Shown here: positions 27,062 to 36,737 of the stretch, in pieces | Position numbering within the stretch: position 1 is the stretch's first letter | Layout of the letters: every line of letters begins with the position of its first letter | DNA from: JAOUJD01 sp963726405 | GTDB lineage: Bacteria > Pseudomonadota > Gammaproteobacteria > Burkholderiales > Burkholderiaceae_F | Assembly: GCA_963726405.1 (NCBI GenBank) | Contig: CAVSCF010000001.1 | Span: 372,001 to 436,000 of the forward strand | Length of the DNA: 64,000 bases | Direction: 5' to 3' | Notes under the pieces: model-generated | The model's database searches: none | What the model was told of the DNA's origin: nothing | The model's input: the letters and a program-made list of their open reading frames with translations, nothing else | Translations under genes and position numbers: made by a program

Positions 27062-27711
27062 GGGCGGGCGGCCGCGGGTTTCAGCAGCACGACGAGCGCG
27101 CCGCTTCCGCCTTCGGCGGGCCGCGCCTGACAGAAGGCGATCACTTCGTCGCGCTGTGCGAGCCAGACACGCGTCTTGCCCTTGAGCACCGGCTGCCTGT
27201 CCCTCGAGCCGAGTCCCTTGCCGTGGACGATGCGCAGGCAGCGCACGCCGCGCTTGACCGCTTCGCGCAAGAAGCTGCCGAGCAGTTCGCGCGCTTCGTC
27301 GGTGCGGCAGCCGTGCAGGTCGATCTCGTCCTGGATGACCCAGTCACCGCGCCTGAGCTTGCGCAGCACGTCGGGTCCAACCCCGGGGCGGCGGAAGGAC
27401 AGTTCGTCGTCGGTGTGCAGCAGCGTGTCGATCTCGAACTCGTCCGAGACCGAGGCGACCAGCACCTGCTCGTCGTCTTCCCAGCGTTTCCTGGGCAGCG
27501 GCGGGTGAGGGGGACGGTCGTGCTCGACGCGGGCGCGGATCGTCAGCGGCGTGACGTCTCCCACCGCGTCGCGGAACTCGCTGGCCGCCTTGTCCGCCTG
27601 GGCCGCGCGCTCGCGCTTTTCGGCGTCGGCCCGCTCGCGATCGCGCTGCTCGGCGGCCAGCCGATCGCGCAGCGTCGCGAGCTGCGACAGGTCCTTCAGG
27701 GAGCGGCCCAT
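27058..27711 (-). CDS. Smr-domain DNA endonuclease (SmrA type)
   Basis: A 217-residue protein with a charged N-terminal half and a C-terminal Smr domain (about residues 125-205). The motifs are 'EIDLHGCRTDEARELLG' and 'VHGKGLGS', matching the LDxHG and HGxG pattern of MutS2-related nicking nucleases. Stand-alone Smr proteins cut branched or damaged DNA or RNA; the target here is unknown. It lies 28 bases after the trxB stop on the same strand. Confidence 0.92.
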   Translation of the reverse strand: MGRSLKDLSQLATLRDRLAAEQRDRERADAEKRERAAQADKAASEFRDAVGDVTPLTIRARVEHDRPPHPPLPRKRWEDDEQVLVASVSDEFEIDTLLHTDDELSFRRPGVGPDVLRKLRRGDWVIQDEIDLHGCRTDEARELLGSFLREAVKRGVRCLRIVHGKGLGSRDRQPVLKGKTRVWLAQRDEVIAFCQARPAEGGSGALVVLLKPAAARP

Positions 27712-27739
27712 CGGACGGCCAGGGGCCGGTGCGCCGCGG

Positions 27740-28730
27740 TCAGGCGGCGAGCGCCTGCTGCGCCCCGGTCGTCACCGGTTGCTGGTTTTCCAGGTAGCGC
27801 TGGGCGTCGAGCGCGGCCATGCAGCCGGTGCCCGCGCTCGTGATCGCCTGCCGGTAGACATGGTCCTGCACATCGCCGGCCGCGAACACTCCGGGCACGC
27901 TCGTCGCGGTCGCCATGCCAGCCAGACCGGTTTTCGTGATGATGTAGCCGTTGGCCATCTCGAGCTGGCCGGCGAAGATTTCCGTGTTCGGTCGGTGGCC
28001 GATCGCGATGAACACGCCCTGCAGCGCGAGGTCCTCGGTCGCGCCGGTCGCCGTGCTCCTGATGCGCACTCCGGTCACACCGCCGTCGTTGCCGAGGACT
28101 TCGTCGAGCACGTTGAACACCTTCAGCTCGATCTTGCCTTCCTTCACCTTTTCCATCAGGTGGTCGACCATGATCGGCTCCGCGCGGAACTTGTCGCGAC
28201 GATGGATCAGCGTGACCTTCTTCGCGATGTGCGACAGGTACAGCGCTTCTTCGACGGCCGTGTTGCCGCCGCCGACGACCGCGACGTCCTGGCCCTTGTA
28301 GAAGAAGCCGTCACAGGTGGCGCAGCCGGACACGCCGCGCCCCATGAAGGCCTGCTCGGACGGCAGTCCGAGGTACATCGCGCTGGCGCCCGGTGGCGAT
28401 GATGAGCGCATCGCAGGTGTACTCGCCGCTGTCGCCGATCAGGCGAATCGGCCGCTCCGCGAGCAGCGCGGTGTGGATGTGGTCGAACACGATTTCGGTG
28501 TGGAAGCGCTCGGCGTGCGCGAGGAAACGCGCCATCAGGTCCGGGCCCTGGACGCCGTTGTGGTCCGCGGGCCAGTTGTCGACCTCGGTGGTCGTCATCA
28601 GCTGGCCGCCCTGCGCGAGGCCGGTGATCAGCATCGGCTTCAGGTTGGCGCGCGCGGCGTAGACGGCGGCGGTGTACCCGGCGGGTCCGGATCCGAGAAT
28701 GAGGACGCGGGCGTGTTTGGTGGTGGCCAT
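27740..28730 (-). pseudogene. trxB: Thioredoxin reductase, frame interrupted near 28390
   Basis: TrxB uses NADPH to reduce thioredoxin. The N-terminal part from ATG 28730 reads 'VLILGSGPAGYTAAVYAARA' and continues to 'DALIIATG'. The rest, with the redox pair in 'GCATCDGFFYKG', the NADPH site 'AVVGGGNTAVEEAL' and 'GVFAAGDVQDHVYRQAIT', is one frame away. One extra C in the CCC at 28389-28391 explains it; without it the product is 329 residues. Since trxB is a core gene and both parts are intact, a sequencing error is the best explanation. Confidence 0.93.
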
Positions 28731-28846
28731 GTGGTTTCCCCTGATTCGAGTCGATTATATGGGGACGGTCCGAGCTTTCCCGATGGCGGGATGCCACTCA
28801 GGACCTTCGGATTACCCATGCCCGGTGGCCCCCGGACGGGCGGCAA

Positions 28847-29605
28847 TTACATCTGGCGGAAGCGGTGCGTGTAACTGTCGGAGACGAGCAGCGTCTCCTG
28901 GCGCGTCTTGAGTTTCACCAGCATGCGGCCGCGGAAGTCGCGCGTCACGCCGGCGATCGATGCGGCGTTCACCAGCGTGGAGCGATGGATCTGCCAGAAC
29001 TGGTTCGGATCGAGTTCCTCCACCAGTTCCTTGAGCGGTTTGCGGATCAGCGCCTCGCCCTCGTGCGTCACCACGCGCGTGTACTTGTTGTCGGCCTGGA
29101 AATAGCTGACCTCGTCGACCGTGATGAGCTTCAGGTTCTGGCCCACCGAGGCGTTGATCCAGCGCAGGTACTGCCGTGTGGCCGACGGGCCGCTCGAGGA
29201 GCCCAGCGCGTTCAGGGCCGCGTCCAGGCGGGCGGGGGGCGAACCAAGCCGCTGCTTCACTCGCGAGACCGCCGTGAACAGCCGTGCAGCCGAGACCGGC
29301 TTCAGGACGTAGTCGACCGCGCCCTGGTCGAAGGCGGCCACGGCGTGCTGGTCGTAGGCGGTGACGAAGACCACGTGGCAGCGTCCGCTCGCCTGGCGCG
29401 CCACTTCGAGCCCTGTGGCCCCCGGCATCTGGATGTCGAGGAACATGACGTCGGGCCGATGCTCGTCGAGCAGGCGCAGCGCCTGCACGCCGTCGGCCGC
29501 TTCGCCGACGATGGCGAGTTCCGGCCACAGTTGCCCGAGTTGCTCCACGAGTTGTCCGCGCAACGTGGCTTCGTCCTCGGCAACGATGGCAGTCGCGGGG
29601 CTCAT
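28847..29605 (-). CDS. LytTR-family response regulator
   Basis: A 252-residue regulator with a receiver domain (phosphoacceptor Asp57 in 'VMFLDIQMPG', Lys in 'DYVLKPVS') and a C-terminal LytTR DNA-binding domain visible from 'VSYFQADNKYTRVVTHEGE' to 'FWQIHRSTLVN'. It starts 10 bases after the end of the second kinase gene, so it is the last gene of a kinase-kinase-regulator operon. The regulon is unknown. Confidence 0.93.
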   Translation of the reverse strand: MSPATAIVAEDEATLRGQLVEQLGQLWPELAIVGEAADGVQALRLLDEHRPDVMFLDIQMPGATGLEVARQASGRCHVVFVTAYDQHAVAAFDQGAVDYVLKPVSAARLFTAVSRVKQRLGSPPARLDAALNALGSSSGPSATRQYLRWINASVGQNLKLITVDEVSYFQADNKYTRVVTHEGEALIRKPLKELVEELDPNQFWQIHRSTLVNAASIAGVTRDFRGRMLVKLKTRQETLLVSDSYTHRFRQM

Positions 29606-29615
29606 GGCGAGAAGC

Positions 29616-30652
29616 TTAGCGGTCGGGCACGCGCAGGGTGAACTGGGTGGTGTTCGAATCGAGTTCGACGCACTCCAGCCTCGCCCGGTCGCCGTACAGC
29701 CCCGCGAGGCGGTCCCGCACGCGAGCCAGTTCGAAGTCCTCGTCGCAGCCGCCGGCGCACTCGATGCGGGTCACGATGACCACCTCGTTGCCCGCTTGCT
29801 GCACGCCGATGCGGATCGACTCGGGCAACGCCTCGTCCTGTCCGCGCACGGCGCGCTGGATCAACGGCAGCAGCAGCATCGGGTAGAAGCGGGCGGCGCT
29901 GCACGGCTCGCCGACGGTCACGGTGAGCGTGGGACGCCCGCCGTGCAGGGACGTGACGACGGCCAGATAGGCGCGCACCAGGTCGAGTTCCGCGCCGACG
30001 GTCGAACCCGGCTCGCGCAGGCGCGGCAACGCCACCCGCAGGTACTGGATCAGCCGGTCGAGATGTGTCGGCCGCGGCGGCGGCGTTCCTCTCGTAGAGC
30101 GTCTCGATCGCCACGAGCGCGTTGAACAGGAACTGCGGCTCGACCTGCGCCTGCATTGCCGCGAGCCTGGATTCGAGGGCGGCGCGGGCGATCGATGGTC
30201 TGTTCCTGCCGCGCGGCGTGACATGGCCGACATCGTCGCCGCACGCCGCTGGAGGATCTCGAGGGCGACAACGAAGAGGAAGCTGAACAGCCCCAGGTGG
30301 AAGGTGTTGCCGAGGATGGCGACCAGACGGGCGGCAGCGCCCGCTTCCTGCCGATCACTTCCGCCCAGATCTCCCCGATGGCGATGGAGTGCAACAGCGG
30401 AACGATGACGACGAAGCCAGTACGCCGCTGATGACGATGGCGAGGGCGAGGGCCCGGTTCCGGGCGGTCCGGTGGACGCATGGCCGAGGTCGCCGCGGAC
30501 CAGGCGAGCAGGGTGATGATGAACAGCACGATCGTGCTGAACACGTCGAACACGATGATGTGTCCGACTCCCGGGCGGCCGAACTTGTCGGCGAGGAGCG
30601 AGATGTCGTGAACGGCGACCAGCAGCGTGCCCGAGGACGAGAGCAAGTCCAT
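29616..30652 (-). pseudogene. LytS-like membrane sensor histidine kinase (second copy), several frameshifts
   Basis: The start 'MDLLSSSGTLLVAVHDISLL' at 30652 leads into membrane helices. The protein then continues through at least four changes of frame: 'VVIVPLLHSIAIGEIWAEVI' and 'ATLGNTF'-like sequence (around 30300-30440), 'ALEILQRRAATMSAMSRR' (around 30200-30270), the phosphoacceptor region 'QVEPQFLFNALVAIETLYE' (30085-30150), then 'HLDRLIQYLRVALPRLREPG' and the ATP-binding part to 29616. Protein similarity is intact between breaks. The His in other LytS kinases is replaced by Gln in 'EPQFLF', where family members have 'EPHFLF', so autophosphorylation may be lost even in the repaired sequence. 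Confidence 0.8.
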
Positions 30653-30722
30653 GTCGGCGGTTGAGCCGGCCCCGCCCCAAGGCCGCGCACGCAGCGCGTC
30701 GTCACCCGCTGGTCGACTGCGC

Positions 30723-31906
30723 TCACCGGACTACCTGTGCCTGCGCCCGGAAGAGCGGGCGGCCGCGCTCCATGCTGGACGGCGTCGCGACGGCAGAGCG
30801 GCATGCGGACTGACGCGACGACGCCGCGCGGCTCGGCCGCCAACAAAGACAGCGCCGCGCGCGGCCCGTACAAGACCGTCAGGCGCGATCGGGTATTGGC
30901 GAGACCGACGCCGCTGCCTCCGGTGGAAGAGAACCCTGCCCCGTTGTCGCGCACGTCGATCAACAGGTCGTCGCCGTCCCGCCGGGCCACGATGTCGATG
31001 CGGCCGCCTTCCGGCAGCGGCGACAGGCCATGCTTGATCGCGTTTTCCACCAGCGTCGGCAGCACCATCGGCGGCACCTGCGCATCGTCCAGCGCCGGGT
31101 CCGCCTCGATGGTGAAGTTCAGCCGCTCCCCCATGCGCATCTTCAGGATGGTGAGGAAGGAGCGCGCCAGTTCGAGTTCACGTGCGAGCGTGGAGCCGGA
31201 CTGTCGCATCGTGGGCAGCGCCGCGCGCAGGTAGCTGATGAGGCTCGACAGCATCTCCCTGCCCTGGTGCGGCGCCGTCTCGTAGAGCCGTTTCACGTTG
31301 GCGAGGGTGTTGAACAGGAAATGCGGCTCGATCTGCGCCTGCAGCGCCGAGAGCTTCGCTTGGATCATCTGCGCGGTCAGCGTCTGCCGCCGACACTCGG
31401 CGTCCACGAGGTCGGCACGTGCGCGCTCTTCCTGGCGCAGCGAACTGAAGAGCCAGTAGGCGAGCCCGCCGACAACGGCCCACAGGGAGAAGATGGCCAG
31501 GAAGAGGGGTGGCTTTTCCGATCAGGTCCGAGCAGCGGCACGCCTTCCGCGTAGAACCGGACCGGGAAGCTGAGCGCCGTCAGTGCGACCGCCACCAGCA
31601 CGCCGAGGCTGACCGCGGAGCGTTGCGGGAGGCGCTTCGCGGCGGCGTACGCACTCCAGCGGCCGCGATGCCGAACAGCAGCATCATCCCGGTGATCATG
31701 TTGGCCCGGGTGGCGCGGGCGAAAGCGGAGATCAGCGCTTCGATCGGTTCCTGGTACATCGTGACGATGATCCGACCGACGATCAGCAGCATGCAGAACA
31801 GCAGGGTAACCGCGACGTTCTTCAGGTTGAACACGCGGAAGAACGCCGCGCGGGCGCCGGTGTCCGTCGCGCCCGCGGCAGTCGTGCCGCCAGAGATCGT
31901 GGCCAT
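30723..31906 (-). pseudogene. LytS-like membrane sensor histidine kinase (first copy), frameshifts
   Basis: From ATG 31906 the protein begins 'MATISGGTTAAGATD' and has four membrane helices. Frame changes near 31656 and 31510 split these helices into three frames. The kinase part is intact: phosphoacceptor 'QAQIEPHFLFNTLANVKRL', 'VLPTLVENAIKHGLSPL' and 'GSGVGLANTRSRL'. The C-terminal end is unclear: the frame runs on past 30723, while a TGA in the neighbouring frame at 30723-30725 would end it at the expected length. It probably signals to the LytTR regulator at 28847-29605 together with the second kinase. Confidence 0.8.
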
Positions 31907-32058
31907 GGCCCATTCTGGAAGCGCGCGCGCCGGGCTGCAATCGGCAGCGCGATGAATCCGACCGCGGCTGGCGTGAACCGCCACTGATGGCGATGAAACC
32001 GACCCAAAACGCGGGGTCTGGCGGGCCCGGTTTTCGCTGGCCTGCTCCCCTCGCCACC

Positions 32059-32064
32059 TATAAT
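32059..32064 (+). promoter_or_regulatory. -10 box upstream of ftsK
   Basis: A perfect TATAAT lies only 8 bases before the first ATG of ftsK (32073). No good -35 box is seen at 16-18 bases. If used, transcription would start within a base or two of that ATG, giving a leaderless message or implying that the ATG at 32100 is the real start. Confidence 0.45.
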
Positions 32065-32072
32065 CCGCCGCC

Positions 32073-34418
32073 ATGGCGTCAAGGACGGGTGCGGGAAGCA
32101 TGGCGGGATCATCGGCGGACGGGGCCTGGGTGCGAACACGCGGAGCGGCGGCCGAGGTCCCGACGAACGGCCGGCTGACGCGCCTGCTCGCGGAAACACG
32201 CTGGATTGTCGGGGCGCTTCTCGCCCTCGCCCTGTTCGCGATACTGATCACCTACAGCGCGTCCGACCCGTCGTTCACTCACACGGTATCGAACGCCAAC
32301 GTCACCAACATCGGAGGCCGGGTCGGCGCGTGGGTCGCGGACATCGCGCTGCTCCTCTTCGGCGTCTCGGCCTACCTGATCGTCTTCGGACTCGTCGTGT
32401 GGGTGGTGCGTGGATTTCGCGCGCTGCACCGCGCGGCGGCCGGCGCCGACCCGCTGAGCGACGAGTTGCCGGCGTGGGCGCATGCCCTCGGCTTCGTGCT
32501 GCTCATCGCGGGCGCACTGGGGCTCGAATCGCTGCGGCTTGCCCTGAGCGCATCCCTGCCGGGTTCAGCCGGAGGCGTGTTCGGCAACGCGATCGCGCAG
32601 TTCGTCCGCGCCGGGCTCGGCTACACCGGGGCGACGGTGCTGTTCCTGGCGGCCATCGCCATCGGTCTGTCGCTGTTCCTCGATTTTTCATGGCTGGCGG
32701 TCGCCGAGCGCGTGGGCCGGTTCATCGAGGGCTTTTCCCGCCGTGCCGAACTGCGGCGCGAGGAGGAAGAGGACCGCGCGATCGGCGAGGCGGCGAGCAA
32801 GGTGCGCGAAGCAGCACTGGTCGAGGAGCGCGAGCGCATCGAAGACGCTCCGCCCGTGCACATCGAGCGGCCGCCCACGGCCGTCAAGCCTTCCGAGCGC
32901 AAGCAGAAGGAGAAGCAGGTTCCCTTGTTCGCCGAGATGGCGGATGCGCGCCTGCCCGCCCTCGACCTGCTCGACGATGCGCCGCCGCACACCGAAACCA
33001 TCTCCACCGAGACCCTGGAGTTCACGTCGCGGCTGATCGAGAAGAAGCTGCGCGACTTCAACGTCGAGGCCGCGGTCGTCGCCGCGTATCCCGGCCCGGT
33101 GATCACGCGCTACGAGATCGAGCCTGCGGTGGGGGTGAAGGGCAGCCAGATCGTCAACCTCGGCAAGGACCTGGCACGCGCGCTCTCGCTGGTGTCGATC
33201 CGCGTCGTCGAAACGATCCCGGGCAAGAACCTGATGGGCCTGGAACTCCCGAATCCGCGACGCCAGAACGTGCGGCTGTCCGAGATCCTCGGCTCGGCCG
33301 TCTACAACGAGAGCCATTCGCTGCTGACGCTCGGTCTCGGCAAGGACATCGCCGGCAAACCGGTCGTGGTCGACCTCGCACGCATGCCGCACCTGCTGGT
33401 CGCGGGCACCACCGGGTCCGGGAAGTCGGTCGGCATCAACGCGATGATCCTGTCGATGCTCTACAAGGCCGATCCGTCGCAGGTGCGCCTGATCCTGGTC
33501 GACCCCAAGATGCTCGAACTGTCGATCTACGAGGGCATTCCGCACCTGCTCGCGCCCGTCGTCACCGACATGCGCGAAGCCGGCAACGCGCTGCAGTGGT
33601 GCGTGGCGGAGATGGACAAGCGTTACCGGCTGATGAGCAAGCTCGGCGTTCGCAGCCTGTCAGGCTACAACCAGAAGATCGCCGAGGCGCGCTCGAAAGG
33701 CGAGTTCGTCACGAACCCGTTCTCGCTGACACCTGACGACCCGGAACCGCTCGATCCGCTGCCGATGATCGTGGTCGTGATCGACGAACTGGCCGACCTG
33801 ATGATGGTCGCGGGAAAGAAGGTCGAGGAACTGATCGCGCGCATCGCGCAGAAGGCGCGGGCCGCGGGCATGCACCTGATCCTCGCCACGCAGCGGCCCT
33901 CGGTCGACGTGATCACCGGACTCATCAAGGCCAACATACCGGCGCGCATCTCCTACCAGGTCTCGAGCCGCATCGACTCGCGCACGATCCTCGACCAGAT
34001 GGGCGCCGAGTCGTTGCTGGGGCAGGGCGACATGCTGTACCTCGCCCCCGGCACCGGGCTGCCCACGCGCGTTCACGGCGCCTTCGTCGCTGACGCCGAG
34101 GTGCACCGCGTGGCGGAGTACCTCCGCTCCAAGGGGGAGCCGCAGTACATCGAGGGCCTGCTCGAAGCGCCGGAGTCCGGCGGGGACGAAAGCGCCGGCG
34201 GTCAACCGGGCGGGGAGGCCGACCCGTTATACGACCAGGCCGTCGAGATCGTGCTCAAGAACCGGCGCGCCTCGATCTCGCTGGTGCAGCGTCACCTGCG
34301 GATCGGCTACAACCGGGCCGCACGCCTGCTCGAGGACATGGAACGGGCCGGCATGGTCTCTGCCATGCAGAGCAACGGCAACCGCGACATTCTCGTGCCC
34401 AGCCGCAGCGACGACTGA
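32073..34418 (+). CDS. ftsK: DNA translocase FtsK
   Basis: FtsK anchors at the division septum and pumps DNA so that chromosome dimers can be resolved by XerCD. The 781 residues hold four membrane helices (about 45-200), a short charged linker, the RecA-like motor with Walker A 'GTTGSGKSVGINAM' near residue 445 and Walker B 'VVVIDELADLMMVAG' near 567, and the C-terminal gamma winged helix 'ISLVQRHLRIGYNRAARLLE' that reads KOPS sites. The start could also be the ATG at 32100. It heads ftsK-lolA-rarA-serS, a conserved order. Confidence 0.96.
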   Translation: MASRTGAGSMAGSSADGAWVRTRGAAAEVPTNGRLTRLLAETRWIVGALLALALFAILITYSASDPSFTHTVSNANVTNIGGRVGAWVADIALLLFGVSAYLIVFGLVVWVVRGFRALHRAAAGADPLSDELPAWAHALGFVLLIAGALGLESLRLALSASLPGSAGGVFGNAIAQFVRAGLGYTGATVLFLAAIAIGLSLFLDFSWLAVAERVGRFIEGFSRRAELRREEEEDRAIGEAASKVREAALVEERERIEDAPPVHIERPPTAVKPSERKQKEKQVPLFAEMADARLPALDLLDDAPPHTETISTETLEFTSRLIEKKLRDFNVEAAVVAAYPGPVITRYEIEPAVGVKGSQIVNLGKDLARALSLVSIRVVETIPGKNLMGLELPNPRRQNVRLSEILGSAVYNESHSLLTLGLGKDIAGKPVVVDLARMPHLLVAGTTGSGKSVGINAMILSMLYKADPSQVRLILVDPKMLELSIYEGIPHLLAPVVTDMREAGNALQWCVAEMDKRYRLMSKLGVRSLSGYNQKIAEARSKGEFVTNPFSLTPDDPEPLDPLPMIVVVIDELADLMMVAGKKVEELIARIAQKARAAGMHLILATQRPSVDVITGLIKANIPARISYQVSSRIDSRTILDQMGAESLLGQGDMLYLAPGTGLPTRVHGAFVADAEVHRVAEYLRSKGEPQYIEGLLEAPESGGDESAGGQPGGEADPLYDQAVEIVLKNRRASISLVQRHLRIGYNRAARLLEDMERAGMVSAMQSNGNRDILVPSRSDD

Positions 34419-34439
34419 CGCGCATTTCAGGGGTTTCTT

Positions 34440-35057
34440 ATGCATTGGTTACGGCTTGCCTTCCTGGCGGTGGCCTGCGCGTGGCTCGCGCCGGCGGACG
34501 CCGCTTCGATGGACCAGTTGCGCGCGTTCCTGACCCAGACAACGACCGCGCGCGGCGAGTTCGAGCAACGTGTGTCGGGACGCAGCGGCAGTGCCCAGCC
34601 CGTCTCCAGCGGGCGCTTCGTCTTCCAGCGCCCCGGCAAGTTCCGCTGGAGCTACGACAAGCCGTACGAGCAACTGATCGTCGCCGACGGCATGCGCCTG
34701 GTGCTGTTCGACAAGGACCTGAACCAGGTGACCATCCGCAAGCTCGGCGCCGCACTGCCGTCGAGCCCGGCCTCCATCCTGTTCGGCTCCAACGACTTCG
34801 AGAAAGAGTTCGAAGTCACCGATGCGGGGGCGCGCGACGGGCTCGAGTGGGTGCAGGCGAAGCCGCGGGCGAAGGACTCGACGTTCGAGCGCATCGAGAT
34901 CGGGTTCAGGGACGGCCTGCCACTGGCAATGCGGCTCGCCGACAACTTCGGGCAGGTCACCCAGTTGACCTTCGCTAAGGTCGAGCGCAATCCGAAGCTC
35001 GACGCGGCGGCGTTCGCGTTCGCGCCGCCGAAAGGTGCGGACGTGCTCACCGAGTAG
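34440..35057 (+). CDS. lolA: Outer-membrane lipoprotein carrier protein LolA
   Basis: LolA carries lipoproteins across the periplasm from LolCDE to LolB. The 205-residue precursor has a Sec signal peptide cut near residue 20 (ending APADA) and the LolA fold signals 'TARGEFEQRVSG', 'RFVFQRPGKFRWSYDKPYEQ' and a C-terminal 'PKLDAAAFAFAPPKGADV'. It lies 21 bases after ftsK, as in E. coli. Confidence 0.95.
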   Translation: MHWLRLAFLAVACAWLAPADAASMDQLRAFLTQTTTARGEFEQRVSGRSGSAQPVSSGRFVFQRPGKFRWSYDKPYEQLIVADGMRLVLFDKDLNQVTIRKLGAALPSSPASILFGSNDFEKEFEVTDAGARDGLEWVQAKPRAKDSTFERIEIGFRDGLPLAMRLADNFGQVTQLTFAKVERNPKLDAAAFAFAPPKGADVLTE

Positions 35058-35143
35058 CGCTCACCGAGGGACCAACCGGCCGACAGGCACCGAAGCCCGG
35101 CCGGGAGCGCGGTGTAGCCTTCGAGCGGATCGCACTTACAACC

Positions 35144-36466
35144 ATGCAGGATCTTTTCAGTTCCAGCCCCGCCGGCGTCCCGCTCGCCGAGCGCGTGCGA
35201 CCGCGCTCGATCGACGAGGTGGTCGGTCAGTCGCACCTGCTGGGTCCCGGCAAGCCGTTGCGCGTGGCGTTCGAGTCGAAGCGGCCGCACTCGATGATCC
35301 TGTGGGGGCCGCCGGGAGTCGGCAAGACGACCCTCGCGCGGCTGATGGCCGATGCCTTCGGGCTCGACTTCATCGCGATCTCGGCGGTGCTCGGCGGAGT
35401 GAAGGACATCCGCGAGGCGGTGGAGCGCGCGCAGCTCAACCGGGCACAGTCGCAGCGGGGCACCGTGGTTTTCGTCGACGAAGTCCATCGCTTCAACAAG
35501 GCGCAGCAGGACGCCTTTCTTCCGCACGTCGAGTCGGGCCTGTTCGTCTTCATCGGCGCCACCACCGAGAACCCGTCGTTCGAAGTTGTCGGTGCCTTGT
35601 TGTCGCGCGCCGCGGTCTACGTGCTCGAGCCGCTGACGCGCGATGAACTGGAGCAACTCATCGACCGTGCCTGCGAGCACGAACTCGGCGGGCTCGTCGT
35701 TGAAGCAGAAGCGCGCGCGATGCTCGTCGATCTGGCCGACGGTGACGCGCGGCGCCTGCTGAACGCGCTCGAAGTGGCGGCCAACGCGGCGCGGGACAAC
35801 GGTCTCGCGGCGATCGGCGGACCGTTCCTGCGGGACGCGCTGCCCGCGACGCTGCGCCGGTTCGACAAGGGTGGCGAAAACTTCTACGACCAGATCTCGG
35901 CACTGCACAAGTCGGTCCGCGGTTCCGATCCCGATGCGGCGCTCTACTGGATGGCGCGGATGTTCGACGGCGGCGTGGATCCGCGTTACGTGGCACGGCG
36001 CGTGGTGCGCATGGCGACCGAGGACGTCGGTCTCGCGGACCCGCGCGCGCTCGAGGTGGCGCTGGCCGCGATCGGGACGTACGAGCGACTCGGGTCACCC
36101 GAAGGCGAACTCGCGATCGCCCAGGCCGTGGTCTACATGGCGTGTGCCCCGAAGTCGAACGCGCTGTACAAGGCCTATGGCGACGTGCGCGCGTTTGTTG
36201 CAACGGACGGTTCGCGGCCAGTGCCCATGCGGTTGCGCAACGCGCCGACGAAGCTGATGAAGGATCTCGGCTACGGCGAAGGCTATCGCTACGCGCACGA
36301 CGAACCCGACGCCTACGCCGCCGGCGAAACCTACCTTCCGGACGGCATGAAGCGCGTGCACTGGTACGAACCGACCGAACAGGGCGTCGAGCAGCGCATT
36401 CGCGAACGGCTGCAGTACCTGCGCGGGCTTGACCGCCATCAGCGCAAGGGACCGGACAAGACCTGA
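35144..36466 (+). CDS. rarA: Replication-associated recombination protein A
   Basis: RarA (MgsA) is an AAA+ ATPase that acts at stalled forks with SSB. The 440 residues contain Walker A 'GPPGVGKTT' at about 55-63, Walker B 'VFVDEVHRFNKAQQ', sensor 1 'IGATTENPSF', and the tetramerising C-terminus with 'YGEGYRYAHDEPDAYA'. It follows lolA by 86 bases and is part of the ftsK-lolA-rarA-serS series. Confidence 0.97.
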   Translation: MQDLFSSSPAGVPLAERVRPRSIDEVVGQSHLLGPGKPLRVAFESKRPHSMILWGPPGVGKTTLARLMADAFGLDFIAISAVLGGVKDIREAVERAQLNRAQSQRGTVVFVDEVHRFNKAQQDAFLPHVESGLFVFIGATTENPSFEVVGALLSRAAVYVLEPLTRDELEQLIDRACEHELGGLVVEAEARAMLVDLADGDARRLLNALEVAANAARDNGLAAIGGPFLRDALPATLRRFDKGGENFYDQISALHKSVRGSDPDAALYWMARMFDGGVDPRYVARRVVRMATEDVGLADPRALEVALAAIGTYERLGSPEGELAIAQAVVYMACAPKSNALYKAYGDVRAFVATDGSRPVPMRLRNAPTKLMKDLGYGEGYRYAHDEPDAYAAGETYLPDGMKRVHWYEPTEQGVEQRIRERLQYLRGLDRHQRKGPDKT

Positions 36467-36737
36467 CGACCGGATGACGTGACCGTGGTCGGGAGCCGTG
36501 CGCAGCCGGCGATCCGCGCTACGGCACGTGAAGGGCTCTTTGCGCAGCCCTTGATGCGATCGAGTTGCGCAGGCCGGCCCGAGCGGAGAAAATCGGGCCA
36601 TGCCGCTCCTGATCTTCCCCGCCGTCCGCCCGCGAAGTCGATCTCGCTTCGCCTGACCTGGCGCCGCTGGCCGCGCGCCATCGCCTCGCCCACCAGACAA
36701 CATCGGGTCCGCTCGGCGGGCCATACAAGGGTTTGCC

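Noticed and set aside
36467..36737. Possible small gene between rarA and serS
   Set aside because: Frames on both strands there show only Arg/Pro-rich shadow-like text, with no ribosome site or family resemblance.
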